The notes: generated by a model not told the origin, from the sequence alone. A stretch of DNA of 13,211 bases from Pseudomonadota bacterium (GCA_024226105.1 JAAELZ010000207.1:1-13211), one strand, 5' to 3'. Positions 1-7,140 are shown, counted from the stretch's first letter. Numbers and translations are program-made.

Positions 1-392
1 AGGGCGCACCGACCATGGTGGAAAGAACGCTAATTCGTCCTCCACAATCGCGTATAGGCCCGGTGACAGAGGAAGAACGTACGGCTTCGGTGAGTCGTTC
101 TCCGATGTACGGCCGTTATGAAGAGGCGGTTAATCGTGATTCGGCCAAGGAACTGCTCAAGATTCGTGCTGATGAAAAAATGCGCCAACTGGTTGAACTT
201 GAAGCCGAGGAACAGGCTGAGAAAGAACGGGAGGCCGAGTTGCGCGAGGCAAAAAAACCGCGAAAGAAATCCAGTGGTTATCAACGCCAGACTGCAAGTG
301 AAGCACTCATTAAAAGCCTTGCGCGATCATTGGGTGGTGAAGGCGGGCGTTTGTTACGTGGGGTATTGGGCTCGCTTCTGGGTCGAAAATAG
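1..392 (+). CDS. HerA/FtsK-superfamily ATPase of the DUF853 (YjgR) type, C-terminal fragment
   Basis: The 5' part of the gene lies outside the window; the frame is open from base 3 to a TAG at 390-392. What remains is the tail of the bacterial DUF853 helicase-like ATPase family. The visible start, GAPTMVERTLIRPPQSRIGP, matches the family's conserved post-ATPase segment. A highly charged Glu/Lys/Arg-rich stretch with coiled-coil character follows, and the protein ends with the typical family tail, SLARSLGGEGGRLLRGVLGSLLGRK-like. Walker A and B motifs are not visible because they lie upstream. The E. coli homologue YjgR has no firmly established role; the superfamily consists of hexameric DNA-translocating ATPases. 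The next gene starts at the base after the stop codon, so the two are probably co-transcribed and translationally coupled. Family recognition is good from this tail; function is inferred. Confidence 0.8.
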   Translation, partial: GAPTMVERTLIRPPQSRIGPVTEEERTASVSRSPMYGRYEEAVNRDSAKELLKIRADEKMRQLVELEAEEQAEKEREAELREAKKPRKKSSGYQRQTASEALIKSLARSLGGEGGRLLRGVLGSLLGRK

Positions 393-1226
393 ATGCTTCA
401 ATATATCGGTAACGTGCGCAAAATGCGCACCGAACACACAACACCCGTATCGTACAGTTTGGCCATTGGTGACGCTGTGTTGCAAATGAACGAACTGATC
501 GGTCAGCGGCTTCATATTGAGTATGATGGCGAGATCAACTGTATAGCCTGCGGGCGCAAAACCAGTAAAAGCTTTCAGCAGGGGTATTGTTTCCCCTGTA
601 TGCGCTCTTTGCCGGAATGTGATCAATGTATTGTGCGCCCGGAATTGTGCCACTTTGATCAGGGAACCTGTCGTGATGTCGATTGGGGTTTGTTACACTG
701 CATGCAGGATCACTATCTTTATCTCGCCAACTCATCAGGTTTAAAAATCGGTATTACACGTGGCTTGCAGGTTCCAACGCGCTGGATGGATCAGGGTGCG
801 ACGCAGGCGTTGCCAATTATCCGAGCAGACAGTCGGCTTCACGTCGGGCAGCTGGAAGTTGCTCTGAAAGCCTTTGCCAATGATCGAACAGATTGGCGCA
901 GAATGCTCAAAGGCCCGGCTGAACCCCTGGATCTGGTGACCGAAAAATACCGCTTACTGGAGCAGGCGGAAGCAAGCCTCGGTCAACTTGATGAAAGTAT
1001 TGGCTGGGAAGTAGTGCAAGATGAAAGCGTGTGCGAGTTTGAGTATCCGGTTTCTGACTACCCGGAGAAGGTGGCCAGTTTAAATCTGGATAAATTGCAG
1101 GTAGTGGAAGGTGTTTTGAAAGGTATCAAAGGCCAGTATCTGATTCTTGATTGCGGGGTAATGAATATTCGTAAATATGGCGGTTATAACCTGAAAATCA
1201 GTGCTCAGGAGCCGGGATATCATTGA
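393..1226 (+). CDS. DUF2797 family protein with cysteine pairs and a GIY-YIG-like core
   Basis: This 277-residue protein belongs to the uncharacterised DUF2797 family. Residues 50-93 hold eight cysteines (C50, C53, C66, C69, C76, C79, C86, C93), the first six as CxxC pairs, which suggests one or two zinc-binding knuckles. After them comes a segment resembling the GIY-YIG nuclease core: YLYLANSSGLKIGITR at about 108-123, an arginine in PTRWMDQGA (R130), and a downstream glutamate in VGQLEVALKAF (E155). The order Tyr, KIG-T, Arg, Glu is that of T5orf172/MUG113-like GIY-YIG proteins. The C-terminal 80 residues look like a beta-rich domain with no motif I recognise. The ATG directly follows the stop codon of the ATPase gene, so the two likely act together. 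No activity has been shown that I can cite; the nuclease or nucleic-acid-binding role is inference. No strong terminator follows, only a weak GCTCC/GGAGC dyad at 1234-1259. Confidence 0.82.
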   Translation: MLQYIGNVRKMRTEHTTPVSYSLAIGDAVLQMNELIGQRLHIEYDGEINCIACGRKTSKSFQQGYCFPCMRSLPECDQCIVRPELCHFDQGTCRDVDWGLLHCMQDHYLYLANSSGLKIGITRGLQVPTRWMDQGATQALPIIRADSRLHVGQLEVALKAFANDRTDWRRMLKGPAEPLDLVTEKYRLLEQAEASLGQLDESIGWEVVQDESVCEFEYPVSDYPEKVASLNLDKLQVVEGVLKGIKGQYLILDCGVMNIRKYGGYNLKISAQEPGYH

Positions 1227-1324
1227 ATGTAAAGCTCCGTTTTCGCGCTAAGCTGGAGCAAAATTATTTAACCCGGATAATTCATGATAACACGCGCCCT
1301 CATTAGTCTATTGATTCCACAGCC

Positions 1325-1375
1325 AATCATCTTCAATCGACCGTACACACAGGTACGGCGCTCTATCGGATGATT
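1325..1375. repeat. Interrupted palindrome in the gap upstream of aroG
   Basis: The 277-base gap between the DUF2797 gene and aroG contains a nested dyad: AATCATC at 1325-1331 pairs with GATGATT at 1369-1375, and inside it CCGTAC at 1341-1346 pairs with GTACGG at 1353-1358. CGA at 1338-1340 and TCG at 1366-1368 can add pairs. The same gap holds two short perfect palindromes, CAGTATACTG (1388-1397) and ATGAATTCAT (1409-1418). The hairpin has no following T-run, so it is not a standard terminator. It could be a leader RNA structure or a protein-binding site for the aroG promoter. I see no peptide-leader attenuator. A TATACT at 1390-1395 could be a -10 box, but I find no matching -35. Confidence 0.5.
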
Positions 1376-1503
1376 TACCATAAAATCAGTATACTGCGCG
1401 ATCATCGTATGAATTCATGAAATAACCGGGCTTAGTGCTAACCCTTTAAATCCCTCGCCGAAAACCTTACAATCCTGTCGCTCAATACTTCAAGGCTAAA
1501 ATA

Positions 1504-2574
1504 GTGCCAAACTTACCTAAGACCGATAATGTACGCATTGTTTCGGTACAGCGAATCCCTGCACCGGGCGATCTGGTGAACGGAATCCCGATTACCCCCA
1601 AAGCCGCTGAAACAACGTTCAGTACGCGCCAGGCGATTCAGAATATTCTGCACGGAAAAGATGATCGTGTGGTGGTAATTTGCGGGCCGTGTTCGATTCA
1701 TGATGTAGACGCTGCGCATGAATACGCCAGCAGGCTCAAGCCGCTTATTGAAAAGTATCAAAAGGAACTGGTACTGATTATGCGTGTTTATTTTGAAAAG
1801 CCCCGCACCACCATAGGCTGGAAGGGCTTGATCAATGACCCGCACCTGGACAACAGCTTCAAAATCAATGAAGGCCTTGAAAAAGCCCGGCAATTGCTGC
1901 TGGATCTGAATGATATGGGAGTACCCGCAGGTACGGAATACCTGGATATGTTATCTCCACAGTATTATTCCGATCTCATCGCCTGGGGCGCCGTGGGCGC
2001 GCGCACCACGGAAAGTCAGGGGCATCGAGAGCTGGCCTCCGGATTGTCCTGCCCGGTCGGGTTTAAAAACGGTACCGATGGAAATGTGCAGATTGCGATT
2101 GATGCGATCGGTGCGTCCTCACAGCCGCATCATTTTTTAAGCCGTACCAAAGACGATCATTCTGCAATTTATGAGACATCGGGCAATGATAGTTGCCACC
2201 TCATTCTGCGCGGTGGCACCGATGGCCCGAATTATTATCGTGAAAATGTCGATGCCGTGTGTGATCAGCTGGAAGCGGCCGGTATACGCCCACAGCTCAT
2301 GATTGATTTGAGCCATGCCAATAGTCTGAAAAAACCGGATCGCCAGGTCCTGGTGGGCGAAGATATTAGCCGCCAGATTACCGATGGAGAAACCCGTATC
2401 ATGGGCGTGATGATCGAGAGCCACCTGGTTGCAGGCCGCCAGGAAAATATTCCCGGACAGCCGCTGGTATACGGACAAAGCATCACCGATGCCTGTGTCA
2501 ATTTTGATCAAACGGAACAGATACTGGGCACCCTGGCCGAGGCTATTCGCGCCAGACGCGATTCTCAGAGTTAA
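1504..2574 (+). CDS. aroG: 3-deoxy-7-phosphoheptulonate (DAHP) synthase, class I
   Basis: This enzyme condenses phosphoenolpyruvate with erythrose 4-phosphate to DAHP, the first step of the shikimate pathway to aromatic amino acids, in the cytoplasm. The 356-residue length equals the class I AroF/AroG/AroH size. Signatures are plain: GPCSIHD at 61-67 with metal-ligand C63, FEKPRTTIGWKGL at 97-109, GARTTESQ at 165-172, PVGFKNGTDG at 184-193, DLSHANS at 268-274 (metal-ligand H271), ESH at 305-307 (E305), and the metal-ligand D329 in SITDAC. The start is GTG, preceded at 8 bases by AAGG (1492-1495); no better start lies upstream. Overall the sequence is closest to E. coli AroG, the Phe-sensitive isoenzyme, but the effector cannot be assigned safely by eye. 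Paralogues elsewhere in the genome are likely. A weak hairpin (2601-2616) follows the stop codon. Confidence 0.93.
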   Translation: MPNLPKTDNVRIVSVQRIPAPGDLVNGIPITPKAAETTFSTRQAIQNILHGKDDRVVVICGPCSIHDVDAAHEYASRLKPLIEKYQKELVLIMRVYFEKPRTTIGWKGLINDPHLDNSFKINEGLEKARQLLLDLNDMGVPAGTEYLDMLSPQYYSDLIAWGAVGARTTESQGHRELASGLSCPVGFKNGTDGNVQIAIDAIGASSQPHHFLSRTKDDHSAIYETSGNDSCHLILRGGTDGPNYYRENVDAVCDQLEAAGIRPQLMIDLSHANSLKKPDRQVLVGEDISRQITDGETRIMGVMIESHLVAGRQENIPGQPLVYGQSITDACVNFDQTEQILGTLAEAIRARRDSQS

Positions 2575-2600
2575 CCACCTTCAATTATTACTTTTATCAA

Positions 2601-2616
2601 ACCGGCTTCGACCGGT
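2601..2616 (+). terminator. Weak hairpin between aroG and rlmD
   Basis: ACCGG (2601-2605) pairs with CCGGT (2612-2616) around a short CTTCGA loop, 26 bases after the aroG stop codon. There is no proper T-run after it (CTGGTATTAG), so termination would be weak or partial. It may instead stabilise the aroG mRNA end. Whether rlmD is read from aroG or from its own promoter cannot be decided. Confidence 0.35.
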
Positions 2617-2649
2617 CTGGTATTAGTTCCCTACCTCAATACTGTAATC

Positions 2650-3972
2650 ATGGCTAGAAGGCGCAATGATCCGGTTCAGGCGCGATCTGAATCAAACCTC
2701 TCCCACGATGGCCGGGGAGTGATAAAACTAAACGACAAGGTCTATTTTGTCGATGGTGTGCTGGCAGATGAAGAGGTGATTTTCACTCCTTTTAATAAAA
2801 AGCGCGGGCAATTTACAGGGCGACTGGAAGAACTTGTGAAAGTCGCTGCTGACCGAGTAGATCCACCGTGTGAGTATTTTGGCGTCTGCGGGGGATGTGC
2901 CTTACAACATCTGGCGCCAGCGGCACAAATAAAATTTAAAGCGCAGACCCTGAAAGAGAATATGGCTCGAATCGGTCGAGTGGAACCGAAAACCTGGCTG
3001 AAACCTTTGCAGGATGAGCTTTGGCACTATCGTCGCAAAGCACGCCCCGGGGTAAAATTTGTGCCTAAAAAAGGTGGTGTAATTATTGGCTTTCGGGAAA
3101 AAGCGAGCAGCTATCTTACCTCTTTGAAATCGTGCCTGACGCTGGACAAAAAAATTTCAGATTTGTTGCCCGCTTTGCACGACTTATTCGCCGCCTCTTC
3201 TATTTATAACCAGATTCCGCAAATAGAAGTTGCCGCCGCCGACAATGCCGTTGCGATGGTGGTTCGACATCTTGCGCCGTTTAACGCAGATGATCTTGAT
3301 GCCATGGAGGCATTTGCAAAACAGCATGAGGTGCAATTATTTCTGCAGCCCGGGGGCTTGAAGACCATTCACCCGCATTTCCCTGTGTCCCCCGAACCGT
3401 TGTACTACGAACTGGCAGATTACAACTTGAAACTGGAGTTTCTGCCATCAGACTTTTTGCAGGTTAACGGCAAGGTAAACGAGAAGATGGTTGCACAGGC
3501 CATTGAATTTCTTGAGTTAAGTGAAGGAGACAGGGTGCTGGACCTTTTTTGTGGCCTGGGTAATTTCACGCTTCCACTCGCTGCCGGCGGAGCAAGCGTA
3601 TTGGGTGTCGAGGGAGAGCAATCGCTGGTGGAACGTGCGCTTCATAATGCGAAAATAAACAATTTGCCTGAGGCACAGTTTAGCTGCGCTAACCTGCACC
3701 TGGATGGCGCAGAAAAAGATTTGCCTGCAAAAGGTTTTAACAAATTGCTAATTGATCCGCCGCGATCGGGTGCCGAGCTTATCGTTGAAGCCTACGTGCC
3801 GATACTGCAACCCGAACTGATTGTTTATGTTTCATGCAATCCGGCCACCCTTGCCAGGGATGCGGCGACGCTGGTGCACAAACACGGTTATGTGCTGGAA
3901 AAAGCAGGGGCGATTGATATGTTTCCACATACGGCGCATGTTGAGTCGATTGCTGTTTTCAGGAAGGGGTGA
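2650..3972 (+). CDS. rlmD: 23S rRNA (uracil-1939-C5)-methyltransferase RlmD
   Basis: RlmD (RumA) uses S-adenosylmethionine to methylate C5 of U1939 in 23S rRNA. The 440 residues match the family's usual size. An N-terminal TRAM-like RNA-binding domain (about 12-70) is followed by the four cysteines that hold the [4Fe-4S] cluster: C74, C80 and C83 in CEYFGVCGGC, and C162. The methyltransferase domain has QVN at 271-273, the SAM-binding motif DLFCGLGNFTLP at 298-309, DPPR at 369-372, the catalytic nucleophile C396 in SCNPATLARD, and E432 in HVES as the predicted general base. All key residues are intact. No clear Shine-Dalgarno sequence precedes the ATG at 2650, but the protein aligns from the first residues, so I keep this start. 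The gene faces the LysE-family gene tail to tail, with only 24 bases between and no visible terminator. Confidence 0.95.
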   Translation: MARRRNDPVQARSESNLSHDGRGVIKLNDKVYFVDGVLADEEVIFTPFNKKRGQFTGRLEELVKVAADRVDPPCEYFGVCGGCALQHLAPAAQIKFKAQTLKENMARIGRVEPKTWLKPLQDELWHYRRKARPGVKFVPKKGGVIIGFREKASSYLTSLKSCLTLDKKISDLLPALHDLFAASSIYNQIPQIEVAAADNAVAMVVRHLAPFNADDLDAMEAFAKQHEVQLFLQPGGLKTIHPHFPVSPEPLYYELADYNLKLEFLPSDFLQVNGKVNEKMVAQAIEFLELSEGDRVLDLFCGLGNFTLPLAAGGASVLGVEGEQSLVERALHNAKINNLPEAQFSCANLHLDGAEKDLPAKGFNKLLIDPPRSGAELIVEAYVPILQPELIVYVSCNPATLARDAATLVHKHGYVLEKAGAIDMFPHTAHVESIAVFRKG

Positions 3973-3996
3973 AACTATAAGCGCAAAGGCAAATCC

Positions 3997-4614
3997 TTAA
4001 TTCCTCGTCGCCAAATAAACCCCCGCCCCCGCCATAATCGAACCGGCAACACGATTGAGCCGTCTCATTGCCTGATTGGAACGAAAAGTCCGTTTGGCGC
4101 GCCCGGCACTATAAGCGATAAGCATCAACCCTGATAGCAGGGCAAGTACGGTTAGCACGGAAGCAATGGCGATGTCTGAAAATTGCAGCGTGCTCAAATC
4201 CATAAACGTTGGCAAAAAAGCGATATAAAACAAAATCACCTTGGGGTTTGAGGCGGATATCAGTATGCCCTGAGTCAATGATGCCAGCCAGCTGTGGGGT
4301 GAGTTATCACTATCCGGCAGGGAGGTATCCACCGGAGTGGTCCACATTTTCCAGCCCAGGTAGATCAGGTACGCTGCGCCAAGCAGGCGTATCACGGTAA
4401 AGGCCGTGTTCCAGTTTTCGGCAATGGTCGCCAGACCAAAGCAGGCTAATACCAGGTAAACGATATCGCTCAATGCCATGCCGAGCGCCAGTGGGAAACA
4501 GGAGCGGGCATTGAAGGCAATGGCGCGGCCGAGCAGCGCAAACACGCCGGGGCCGGGTGTGATTCCGAAGACGAAAATGGCGACAAAAAAGGTCAAACCG
4601 CTTTCAAAGCTCAT
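3997..4614 (-). CDS. LysE/RhtB-family amino-acid exporter
   Basis: This 205-residue integral membrane protein has the LysE/RhtB fold: about six hydrophobic segments and the family signature near the first helix, GITPGPGVFALLGRAIAF (about 18-35), followed by LALGMALSDIVYLV. A second family mark is QGILISASNPKVILFY (about 114-129), containing the conserved NPK. Such proteins export amino acids or related small metabolites (lysine, threonine, homoserine, leucine and others) using the proton gradient; the substrate cannot be told from sequence. The ATG at 4612-4614 has no clear Shine-Dalgarno sequence, but a promoter and a leader palindrome lie just upstream, and no in-frame alternative is better. 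No LysR- or Lrp-type regulator gene is adjacent, so its control gene must lie elsewhere. Confidence 0.9.
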   Translation of the reverse strand: MSFESGLTFFVAIFVFGITPGPGVFALLGRAIAFNARSCFPLALGMALSDIVYLVLACFGLATIAENWNTAFTVIRLLGAAYLIYLGWKMWTTPVDTSLPDSDNSPHSWLASLTQGILISASNPKVILFYIAFLPTFMDLSTLQFSDIAIASVLTVLALLSGLMLIAYSAGRAKRTFRSNQAMRRLNRVAGSIMAGAGVYLATRN

Positions 4615-4621
4615 GAGATGA

Positions 4622-4636
4622 TTATCTGTCAGATAA
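4622..4636. promoter_or_regulatory. Candidate operator in the leader of the LysE-family gene
   Basis: TTATCTG (4622-4628) and CAGATAA (4630-4636) form a perfect 7-base dyad around one central base. It lies 8 bases upstream of the exporter's start codon and just downstream of the promoter's expected transcription start. A related half-site, AGATTATCT, occurs at 4644-4652 across the -10 box. The position fits a repressor site, or an Lrp-like site, controlling the exporter. The binding protein is unknown. Confidence 0.5.
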
Positions 4637-4645
4637 ATTACGCAG

Positions 4646-4675
4646 ATTATCTCACGCAGAGCGTTTTACTGGCAA
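4646..4675 (-). promoter_or_regulatory. Sigma-70-type promoter of the LysE-family gene
   Basis: Read on the minus strand, TTGCCA (4675-4670) and GATAAT (4651-4646) are separated by 18 bases; each matches the -35 or -10 consensus at five of six positions. The expected start is near 4640, giving a leader of about 25 bases. The -35 box lies at the very end of the T-run of the upstream gene's terminator. Confidence 0.55.
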
Positions 4676-4701
4676 AAAAAAAGGCACCCTAAGGTGCCTT
4701 T
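4674..4701 (-). terminator. Rho-independent terminator of the repeat-protein gene
   Basis: On the minus strand a 9-base-pair stem, AAAGGCACC/GGTGCCTTT (4701-4693 with 4688-4680, four-base loop), runs into nine T residues (4682-4674). It lies about 20 bases after the stop codon of the secreted repeat-protein gene. A smaller dyad, ATCAAC/GTTGAT (4706-4722), lies between that stop codon and the stem. It separates this gene from the exporter gene downstream. Confidence 0.9.
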
Positions 4702-4721
4702 CTGAATCAACAGGAAGTTGA

Positions 4722-5294
4722 TTACTGAGCAGGTGCCGGTGCCGGTGCCGGCGCTGCTGCAGGGCGACGATCGTAATAGCGATAACGATCACGATCACCA
4801 CGACGGTAGTCATTATCCCAATCATTGTCGAAATCACCATCAAAATCGCTGTCCGCATTCATGTTGAAACCGAAGTTGCCGCTGCCACGACCGTTACCAC
4901 GGCCACGATTACGGCTACGGCCGATGTAGTAGTCATCTTCGTCGATGTCACCATCGCCATCCCAATCGGTATCCCAGTCAGAATCCCAATCAGTGTCTGC
5001 GTTCATGTTGAAACCGAAGTTGCCACTACCGCTTCCGCGACCACGGCCACTGCTGTTGCTACGGCCTCTATAGTAGTCACCATCATCGTAGTAGCGACGT
5101 GGAGCGGGACGATAGTTACGCGGGCCGCCAGCAGCGCCGTCTTGAGCCTGCTGACGCTGCGAGTTGTAGTAGTACCAACGATAGAAATCATCGTCATCAT
5201 CATCATCAAAGAATGGCATATTGAAGTCTGCGAAAGCAGTTGCAGAGATCAACATGGCACTCAACAAAGCAATTGCCTTACTTGTTAATTTCAT
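4722..5294 (-). CDS. Secreted Asp/Gly/Asn/Tyr-rich repeat protein, sulfur-globule-protein-like
   Basis: The 190-residue protein starts with a clear Sec signal peptide (MKLTSKAIALLSAMLISATAFA, cleavage near 22/23). The mature part is low in complexity. A run of seven Asp (30-36) sits beside Tyr/Trp residues. A unit of about 48 residues repeats twice, each copy containing GSGNFGFNMNAD (89-100 and 137-148, the second as GSGNFGFNMNAD too) followed by DxD/WD repeats. A Pro-Ala tail (178-190) ends it. Residues 110-121 (DWDGDGDIDEDD) fit the EF-hand calcium loop pattern D-x-D-x-D-G-x-I. Composition and the FGFNMN motif recall sulfur globule envelope proteins, but this likeness is weak evidence. The start at 5294 is chosen because it gives the signal peptide, has GGTGA upstream, and the earlier ATG (5357) overlaps the -10 box. 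The gene is monocistronic, with its own promoter and terminator. Confidence 0.75.
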   Translation of the reverse strand: MKLTSKAIALLSAMLISATAFADFNMPFFDDDDDDDFYRWYYYNSQRQQAQDGAAGGPRNYRPAPRRYYDDGDYYRGRSNSSGRGRGSGSGNFGFNMNADTDWDSDWDTDWDGDGDIDEDDYYIGRSRNRGRGNGRGSGNFGFNMNADSDFDGDFDNDWDNDYRRGDRDRYRYYDRRPAAAPAPAPAPAQ

Positions 5295-5355
5295 AGTATT
5301 CACCATAACGTGTTGATTGGAGGTATTTCGCTTTTTTCTTAACTTGCGAACTAGC

Positions 5356-5385
5356 ATTATATGCTGAAATACTTATATATGGCAA
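5356..5385 (-). promoter_or_regulatory. Near-consensus sigma-70 promoter of the secreted repeat protein
   Basis: On the minus strand TTGCCA (5385-5380) is followed after 18 bases by a perfect TATAAT (5361-5356). Transcription should start near 5349, giving a leader of about 55 bases before the ATG at 5294. The strength of the match suggests high basal expression, as expected for an abundant structural or envelope protein. Confidence 0.75.
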
Positions 5386-5452
5386 CGCGAAGCGCCGACT
5401 AAAAGGTGATAGCTTGAGCTCTATCAAGTAATAGGTGCATATCTGAAACGGT

Positions 5453-5947
5453 CTATATTGTCGTTTCTTTCAGTTCTGCCAGTGATTTCGTCAGATCGTA
5501 TGCGGCGCCAAATCCGGTAACGAAGGAAGCCTGTCCGGGGCTGAGTTCAAGCAGAATAAAATCAGGCAGGGTGCGTAGTATTTTGAGCGTCGAGCCGTGG
5601 CGGGCCTGCATAGCTTCGAGCAACCTCTCGTAGTGTGGCATGTCAGGGTCTATTTCTGATACCCGGCAGCTTATGGTAAGCCGTCGGCGCGCGAAGATGG
5701 TTTTGGCCTGTTGTTCATTTTCAATAAAAAACAGACTGGCCGCGCCGTTTGTCAGCGTGCTGGCGTGCTGAGCCAGGCCGCTGACGTAAATGTAGAACTT
5801 TCCTGCATCCGTAATATAAGGCGCGTAAGAGGCATGTGGCTCACCTGTTTTTGTGACGCTGCTCAGCACCACACTTGAAAAGCTGCTGATGAAGGCCAGT
5901 GCTTCGGCGACCTTCTGAGTATCGGGCTCCAGTAGTGTTTCGCTCAC
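5453..5947 (-). CDS. HugZ-like pyridoxamine-5'-phosphate-oxidase-fold protein
   Basis: This 164-residue protein has the split-barrel flavin/heme-binding fold of the HugZ (heme iron utilisation) family. Diagnostic stretches are EPHASYAPYI (about 36-45), FYIYVSGLAQHASTL (about 51-65), FIENEQQAKTIFARRRLTI (about 74-92) and FVTGFGAAYDL near the C terminus. It is the short form, lacking the C-terminal DUF2470-type extension of some homologues. Characterised HugZ proteins bind or degrade heme in the cytoplasm; whether this one does is inferred from family. The start is GTG at 5947, and it overlaps the metC stop codon by four bases (GTGA), so translation is coupled to metC. A small hairpin, TGATAG/CTATCA (5407-5426), lies after the gene, without a T-run. 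Confidence 0.83.
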   Translation of the reverse strand: MSETLLEPDTQKVAEALAFISSFSSVVLSSVTKTGEPHASYAPYITDAGKFYIYVSGLAQHASTLTNGAASLFFIENEQQAKTIFARRRLTISCRVSEIDPDMPHYERLLEAMQARHGSTLKILRTLPDFILLELSPGQASFVTGFGAAYDLTKSLAELKETTI

Positions 5948-7140
5948 GATTGTCGAACCTTGTGCAGGCGTTCAAATCCGGCAGCCAGATCTGCTATCAG
6001 GTCATCGGGGTGCTCAAGTCCGATGCTTAGCCGAACGATCTGGTCCGGGTCAGTCCAGGGTTTGGCTGTGCGAAGGCTGCGCGGATCCGAGGGCAGTACC
6101 AGGCTTTCATAACCGCCCCAGCTTTCGCCGATTGAAAACAGTGCCATTCCTTCAACCATCGCGGCCAGTTCTTTATGTTCCTTTGATTTCAGAGAAAAAG
6201 AAAATAAGCCGCTGGGTGCTTTGAACTGCGCCTGAAACAATGCGTGATACGGGTTTGATTCCAGGGCCGGAAAGTGAACCGCGCTCACATCCTGGTGTGA
6301 TTCCAGCCAGCGAGCGACCTGTAGTGCGGATTCGCCGTGTTGTCTGAGGCGACAGGGCAGGGTGCGTAAACCGCGCAGGGCCAGCATGGTTTCCTCCGTG
6401 CCGGGCGAATGGCCCAGCTCAATATAGCTGTTGCGTACCGCGGCCCAGTGCGGTTCGTCGGTGGTGATGATACCCATCATCAGGTCGGAATGGCCGCCGA
6501 TGTATTTGGTCGCTGCCTGGACAGAAATGTTAAAGCCATTTTCGATTGCTGGATAGTTAACCGAGCTGGCCCAGGTATTGTCCAGAATGGTGACGATATC
6601 GTGTTTCGCGGCGACCGCCAAAATCGCTTGCATGTCCTGTACTTCGAGGGTCAACGAGCCGGGCGATTCCATAAAAATCACGCGGGTATTGGGCTGAATC
6701 AGAGCTTCAATATCGGCACCGGCATCCGGGCTGTAAAAGGTTGATTCGATGCCCAGGCGTTTTAGTGTTTTAGTGCAGAAATTTCGCGAAGGTGCGTAGG
6801 CGGTATCAATCATCAACACGTGATCACCTTGTGAGACGCAGCCCAGAATGGCGGTAGAGACTGCACTGAAACCGGAGGAGGTGACCATGGCGGCATACGC
6901 TCCGTCGAGCCTCGCGATCGCGTGTTCGAGTTCGCGTGTAGTTTGTGAACCGTAACGCCCGTAGCATACGCCATCAGGATTCATCTTGTTTCCCTGTCCC
7001 TGTTTGAGTGCCTCCAGGCTTGGGTAGATATAGGTTGAGCCACGCGTGCTGGGCGGGTTAACAAACCCGCTTTTCGGGTTTTCATTAAGGCTGGAATGAG
7101 CGCACAGCGTTTCGGGGTGCGTGGATTTTGACGATGGCAT
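5944..7140 (-). CDS. metC: Cystathionine beta-lyase
   Basis: MetC is a cytoplasmic, pyridoxal-phosphate-dependent enzyme that cleaves cystathionine to homocysteine, pyruvate and ammonia in methionine synthesis. With the start at 7140 the protein has 398 residues, the usual size (E. coli, 395). The motif CYGRYGSQTTRELE (about 59-72), the diagnostic ESPGSLTLEVQD (158-169), LDNTWASS (186-193) and the Schiff-base lysine K212 in AATKYIGGHSD are all present. ESPGSLT favours MetC over MetB or methionine gamma-lyase. An in-frame ATG at 7218 would add 26 residues without family support and leave only 5 bases to the divergent rluC; the ATG at 7140 is preceded by AGGG at a 7-base distance and leaves an 83-base divergent promoter region, so I prefer it. 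The hugZ-like gene overlaps its end. Confidence 0.92.
   Translation of the reverse strand: MPSSKSTHPETLCAHSSLNENPKSGFVNPPSTRGSTYIYPSLEALKQGQGNKMNPDGVCYGRYGSQTTRELEHAIARLDGAYAAMVTSSGFSAVSTAILGCVSQGDHVLMIDTAYAPSRNFCTKTLKRLGIESTFYSPDAGADIEALIQPNTRVIFMESPGSLTLEVQDMQAILAVAAKHDIVTILDNTWASSVNYPAIENGFNISVQAATKYIGGHSDLMMGIITTDEPHWAAVRNSYIELGHSPGTEETMLALRGLRTLPCRLRQHGESALQVARWLESHQDVSAVHFPALESNPYHALFQAQFKAPSGLFSFSLKSKEHKELAAMVEGMALFSIGESWGGYESLVLPSDPRSLRTAKPWTDPDQIVRLSIGLEHPDDLIADLAAGFERLHKVRQS

Noticed and set aside
2137..2511. Long minus-strand frames inside aroG
   Set aside because: Shadows of a fully conserved gene on the + strand; no plausible protein.
4652..4858. Other-frame open readings opposite or within the Asp-rich repeat gene (also 5003-5209)
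   Set aside because: Their Met/Thr/Val- or Arg/His-rich composition comes from the repeat bias of the real gene; no ribosome site or family likeness.
5295..5357. Longer N terminus for the secreted repeat protein starting at 5357
   Set aside because: That ATG lies within the -10 box and would bury the signal peptide behind basic residues.
5407..5426. TGATAG/CTATCA hairpin as the terminator of the hugZ-like gene
   Set aside because: Only six base pairs and no T-run on either strand; too weak to call.
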